Positions 59,661-64,000 of a stretch of 64,000 bases of DNA are shown one piece after another. Below the pieces are notes generated by a model that saw nothing but the letters and a program-made list of their open reading frames with translations, ran no database searches and was not told the DNA's origin. Location of the stretch: the NCBI RefSeq assembly GCF_001598275.1, contig NZ_BCYQ01000006.1:1-64000 (forward strand), in the 5' to 3' direction. This DNA comes from Moraxella oblonga NBRC 102422. GTDB taxonomy: Bacteria; Pseudomonadota; Gammaproteobacteria; Pseudomonadales; Moraxellaceae. Numbering within the stretch: the stretch's first letter is position 1; every line of letters begins with the position of its first letter. Position numbers and translations under genes: made by a program.

Positions 59661-62054
59661 TTAGAATTTATTTTCTAGCCTAAATAATGCACCATAACCC
59701 GTTTCATCATTGGCATGACGCTTGATGTATGGCGTAAATTCCACATAAGTGCCTGCTACTGGTTGATAACCGATGCCTGTGGCAAAATGCCCTGTGGTTT
59801 TGGCAGATTTACTTTGATGGATAAAATCATGTTTTTCAACATCTATCAAACTTGCAGTATAAACAGGGTCATCGCCCGATACTTTTTGGGCGATTTCGGC
59901 ATTATTTACCCATGATAATTTGTCCGTTAAGCCCACTTTGGCATTCACGCCTGTGGTGGCATAAGTTGCCTTATGCTCCATCTTGCCATAGCTAATGGGG
60001 AAAGCGGTATCGTCATTTTCAGTGTAGGCATCACGACTGATGTCGGTGTGCTTTGCTCCCACATAGGCACGCAGGGCGGTGCGGTCAGTGGCAAAGGATT
60101 TACCCACTTTCATGCCGTAGCCAACCCCTTTAATGGTAGCTTCATTCACACCCAGCTCGGTATTGGCAAGGGTTGGGCGAGTGATGGTGGCGGTGTAGTC
60201 GTCTTTGGCAAAAGATGCTTCGGCAAATACGCCATTATCCGCCTGATAACGTACCACCGCACCGATACCAACATCGTCATTTTTGTGGCGATAGCTGTTT
60301 GGTAATTTGCGATTGATAGAATGGTCAAGCGATACACCCACCGACAAGCCGTTACCAAAGCCATAACTGATGCTGGCTCCCACGCCAACATCTTGCGTTC
60401 TATCGCCATCTTCTTTGCTGATACTCACATCTTCTTGAATGCCAATGCACAGTCCATCATCAGCATGACAGGTGTACTGTAAGCGGTCAAGTGCATGGGC
60501 TTGCATGCTCATCAAGGCAAAACTATCCGCACCTAGCTTGTTGATGGTGCTGATGGTATTGACAACATCAATCATGCCGACAACCACAGGTGTTGTTGGC
60601 GGAGTTACAGGCGGAGTGGTAGGCGGTGTTATGGGTGGTGTAACAGGGGGTGTTGCTGGTGGCGTAACTGGCGGAGTGGTTGGGGGCGTTACGGGTGGCG
60701 TAGGCGTAACAGGGGGTGTTGTTGGCAGAGTTACAGGCGGAGTGGTAGGAGGTGTTGTTGGTGGTGTAACAGGAGGTGTGGTAGGCGTTGCATTGGTATA
60801 TTTAACTTTCCAAACCACAGGTTTCCATGAACCACGGTCGTTGTCATCGTCTTCTGAAAAACCAGCAATAATTGTCCCATCATCATTAAAGCTGGTAACA
60901 ACGCCCTCCATTCTGTTGGGAGCGAAACCAAATCCCTTATCAAGCGTTCCCAAATCGGTAATAACTTCATAGTTTTCGCCACTCCATATCACAGGGCGGT
61001 CTCCTGTTTTATTATTGGAGGCATCTGTGGAAGTGCCACCAGCGATTTTGCCATCTTTGGTTAAGGCATAAACTTTGGTGCTATTATAGTAATTGTCATT
61101 GTGGGAAGGGAGGCTTTTTAGGCGGATTTTGGTTTTCCAATCATCGCCCGTCCAAATGACTGCTGACGAATTGGCTCTATCATCAACCTCAGAAGAGCCG
61201 CCGATGATTTTGCCATCTGCACTGATGGCGGTTGCAAGACCAATACCCAGATTGTTTTCTCTTAAAGTACCCAAATCAATCAGTGTTTGCCAGTTTTCGC
61301 CAGTCCATACGACAGGGCGAGTGTTAACACTGTTTGTTTTATCAGAATAATTGCTAATTGAACCACCAACCGCTACACTACCATCGTGATTTAATGCCAA
61401 TACTCGTGAATCATCGGTAGAAAACCAGTGGGCGGTTGAGTGTGGTAATTTTGGCAATTCAACAGCTTTTGTCCAGTCGCTACCATCGTTTTTTAGAATG
61501 GCAAGACCACTCCAACCACTGCGACTACCTGCAATCACCTTACCATCACTGCTTAGAGCATAGATATAGCTGGTACTTCTGGCAGTATCATCTGTTGGTA
61601 TGGTGGTTTTGGTGGCAGAATCTTTGCCAGACCATATACCAGCATGCACCCTATCATTAATGTTGGTTACAATATCGCCAAAGCCACCCAAAATCTTGCC
61701 ATCTTGGGCGATACTCGTAATTTGTGATGAACCACTGTCATCTTCTTTAAAGCCACCCAAGTCCCTTCTATCTTGGTAGTTGTCGCCACTCCAAAGCGTT
61801 GCTCGTCTATTGTTCCAACTGGGGAGATTGTCATTATTGCTTACACCATACACATTTTCACCACTACTGTCCAATATTAGGCGAGTATAGTGATTATAAG
61901 GCGTGCTACCAGACATTTTGCCAGCTAAGGCAATTTTATCGGTAACTTCTACGGTGTGTTTGGCAAAGCTGGGTGTTGCTATAATGGCTACTAATGTTAA
62001 ACTTAGTGTGCTAAGTTTAAAGGCTTTTTTGGAAGGGGGGGATAACTTAATCAT
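59661..62054 (-). CDS. Autotransporter with repeat-type passenger and Pro/Thr linker
   Basis: The 797-residue protein starts after AAGGA with correct spacing. A signal peptide ends at ATPSFA (about residue 31). The passenger (about 32-420) repeats a unit of 45-60 residues with ALSSDGKVIAGSRSG, AISADGKIIGGSSEV, ALTKDGKIAGGTS and WSGENYEVITDLGTL, a HAF-repeat-like, possibly propeller fold. A Pro/Thr/Val linker (about 424-487) follows, then the autotransporter beta-domain (about 505-797) with alternating strands, ending FRLENKF. No catalytic motif is visible in the passenger, so adhesion or binding is more likely than enzyme activity. Confidence 0.9.
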   Translation of the reverse strand: MIKLSPPSKKAFKLSTLSLTLVAIIATPSFAKHTVEVTDKIALAGKMSGSTPYNHYTRLILDSSGENVYGVSNNDNLPSWNNRRATLWSGDNYQDRRDLGGFKEDDSGSSQITSIAQDGKILGGFGDIVTNINDRVHAGIWSGKDSATKTTIPTDDTARSTSYIYALSSDGKVIAGSRSGWSGLAILKNDGSDWTKAVELPKLPHSTAHWFSTDDSRVLALNHDGSVAVGGSISNYSDKTNSVNTRPVVWTGENWQTLIDLGTLRENNLGIGLATAISADGKIIGGSSEVDDRANSSAVIWTGDDWKTKIRLKSLPSHNDNYYNSTKVYALTKDGKIAGGTSTDASNNKTGDRPVIWSGENYEVITDLGTLDKGFGFAPNRMEGVVTSFNDDGTIIAGFSEDDDNDRGSWKPVVWKVKYTNATPTTPPVTPPTTPPTTPPVTLPTTPPVTPTPPVTPPTTPPVTPPATPPVTPPITPPTTPPVTPPTTPVVVGMIDVVNTISTINKLGADSFALMSMQAHALDRLQYTCHADDGLCIGIQEDVSISKEDGDRTQDVGVGASISYGFGNGLSVGVSLDHSINRKLPNSYRHKNDDVGIGAVVRYQADNGVFAEASFAKDDYTATITRPTLANTELGVNEATIKGVGYGMKVGKSFATDRTALRAYVGAKHTDISRDAYTENDDTAFPISYGKMEHKATYATTGVNAKVGLTDKLSWVNNAEIAQKVSGDDPVYTASLIDVEKHDFIHQSKSAKTTGHFATGIGYQPVAGTYVEFTPYIKRHANDETGYGALFRLENKF
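60594..60786 (-). repeat. Tandem repeat coding the Pro/Thr linker of the autotransporter
   Basis: About 190 bases are built from degenerate 12- to 24-base units (plus strand GGCGGAGTTACAGGCGGAG and close variants) that code for TPPVTPPT-type sequence. The near-identical in-frame units are prone to slippage and length change. Confidence 0.8.
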
Positions 62055-62089
62055 AAAAAATCCTTATAAATGAGAAAGATTAGTAATGC

Positions 62090-62229
62090 TATACTAAATT
62101 CAATTCAAAATCCAACAAAGATTTTTCGTTCGTGGTGAGCTTGTCGAACCATGACGAAAAAACTGTTTTACCCTTCGACAAGCTCAGGGCGAACGGTTTT
62201 TTGTACAGTTTTGATATGAATTGAGTATA
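62090..62229. mobile_element. 140-bp MITE-like element carrying REP palindromes
   Basis: The ends are inverted repeats of 21 bases (62090-62110 and 62209-62229) matching at 18 positions, both beginning TATACT, which suggests TA target duplication as in IS630/mariner-type elements. Inside are two facing copies of the GTTCGACAAGCTCA motif (GGTGAGCTTGTCGAACC at 62133-62149 and CCCTTCGACAAGCTCAGGG at 62171-62189). There is no transposase. It lies between the autotransporter and icd genes. Confidence 0.6.
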
Positions 62230-62286
62230 ATCATACCTAAAAATACCCACAATAACAAGGGAAATAAACATTTTTTGTAAAAATGC

Positions 62287-62318
62287 AAAAAGCCAACCCA
62301 TGCAAGAGCTGGCTTTTT
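62287..62318 (-). terminator. Intrinsic terminator after icd
   Basis: AAAAAGCCA (62287-62295) pairs with TGGCTTTTT (62310-62318). On the minus strand a T-rich tail follows, 12 bases after the icd stop. Confidence 0.8.
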
Positions 62319-62330
62319 GTCATTATGAAC

Positions 62331-64000
<1,670 letters not shown>

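Noticed and set aside
60472-60972. 166-codon plus-strand frame rich in Gly and Val
   Set aside because: It is the antisense of the Pro/Thr tandem repeat of the autotransporter; the repeat keeps several frames open.
62089-62301. 70-codon minus-strand frame with signal-like N-terminus
   Set aside because: It is the translation of the MITE and its REP motifs (ALSLSKG is the usual product of this repeat) and has no ribosome site.

Overview
The window looks like a chromosomal stretch of a Gram-negative gammaproteobacterium of the Moraxellaceae, probably Moraxella or a close relative. This is an inference. It rests on the AT-rich base composition, the paired diaminobutyrate aminotransferase and decarboxylase genes, a monomeric NADP isocitrate dehydrogenase, pilC-pilD type IV pilus genes, an outer-membrane autotransporter, and the GTTCGACAAGCTCA-type palindromic repeats. 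No database search was possible.

Bases 1-43541 form one accessory secretion region. It opens with the 3' end of a Hint-domain protein whose last part lies in a shifted frame (1-1001). A single uninterrupted 32.4-kb gene follows (1046-33475), encoding a 10,809-residue surface or secreted protein. This protein has an LEPxLLMSAD motif at its N-terminus, PPC-like beta modules, about 17 CARDB-like repeats, Ig and cadherin-like repeats, an RHS-like stretch, paired EF-hand/dockerin-like loops, an AT-richer toxin-like module with a PD-(D/E)xK-type nuclease signature, a metzincin-type zinc site, Big_9-like repeats and two lectin-like modules. A 425-aa cytoplasmic protein of unknown function comes next (33568-34845) and is a possible immunity protein or chaperone. 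A consensus promoter then drives a tight five-gene operon (35070-43541): a TolC-type outer membrane factor, a GAF-HlyD adaptor, a PqqD-M50-peptidase-HlyD fusion, a shortened SecA-like ATPase and a second HlyD-type adaptor. The operon has no ABC ATPase, no SecY, and I see no RTX repeats in the giant protein. My leading hypothesis is therefore a type-I-like envelope export machine powered by a SecA paralog and dedicated to the giant protein. This is the candidate undescribed system in the window.

Bases 43542-55914 carry mostly metabolic genes. In order they are a degraded IS1-type transposase fragment, pepD, a rhomboid protease gene broken at a homopolymer, a small PepSY protein, and the cluster dat - TAXI TRAP binding lipoprotein - DUF1850 protein - fused TRAP permease - ddc. 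The dat gene has a strong promoter and a structured leader of about 265 nt. A periplasmic protein, a DUF72 protein and an EamA transporter follow.

Bases 55937-64000 hold tRNA-Val(GAC) with its own promoter, pilD and pilC, a patatin-like lipoprotein, an autotransporter with a Pro/Thr tandem-repeat linker, a 140-bp MITE-like element carrying REP palindromes, and the 3' three-quarters of the monomeric isocitrate dehydrogenase gene, which runs off the right edge.
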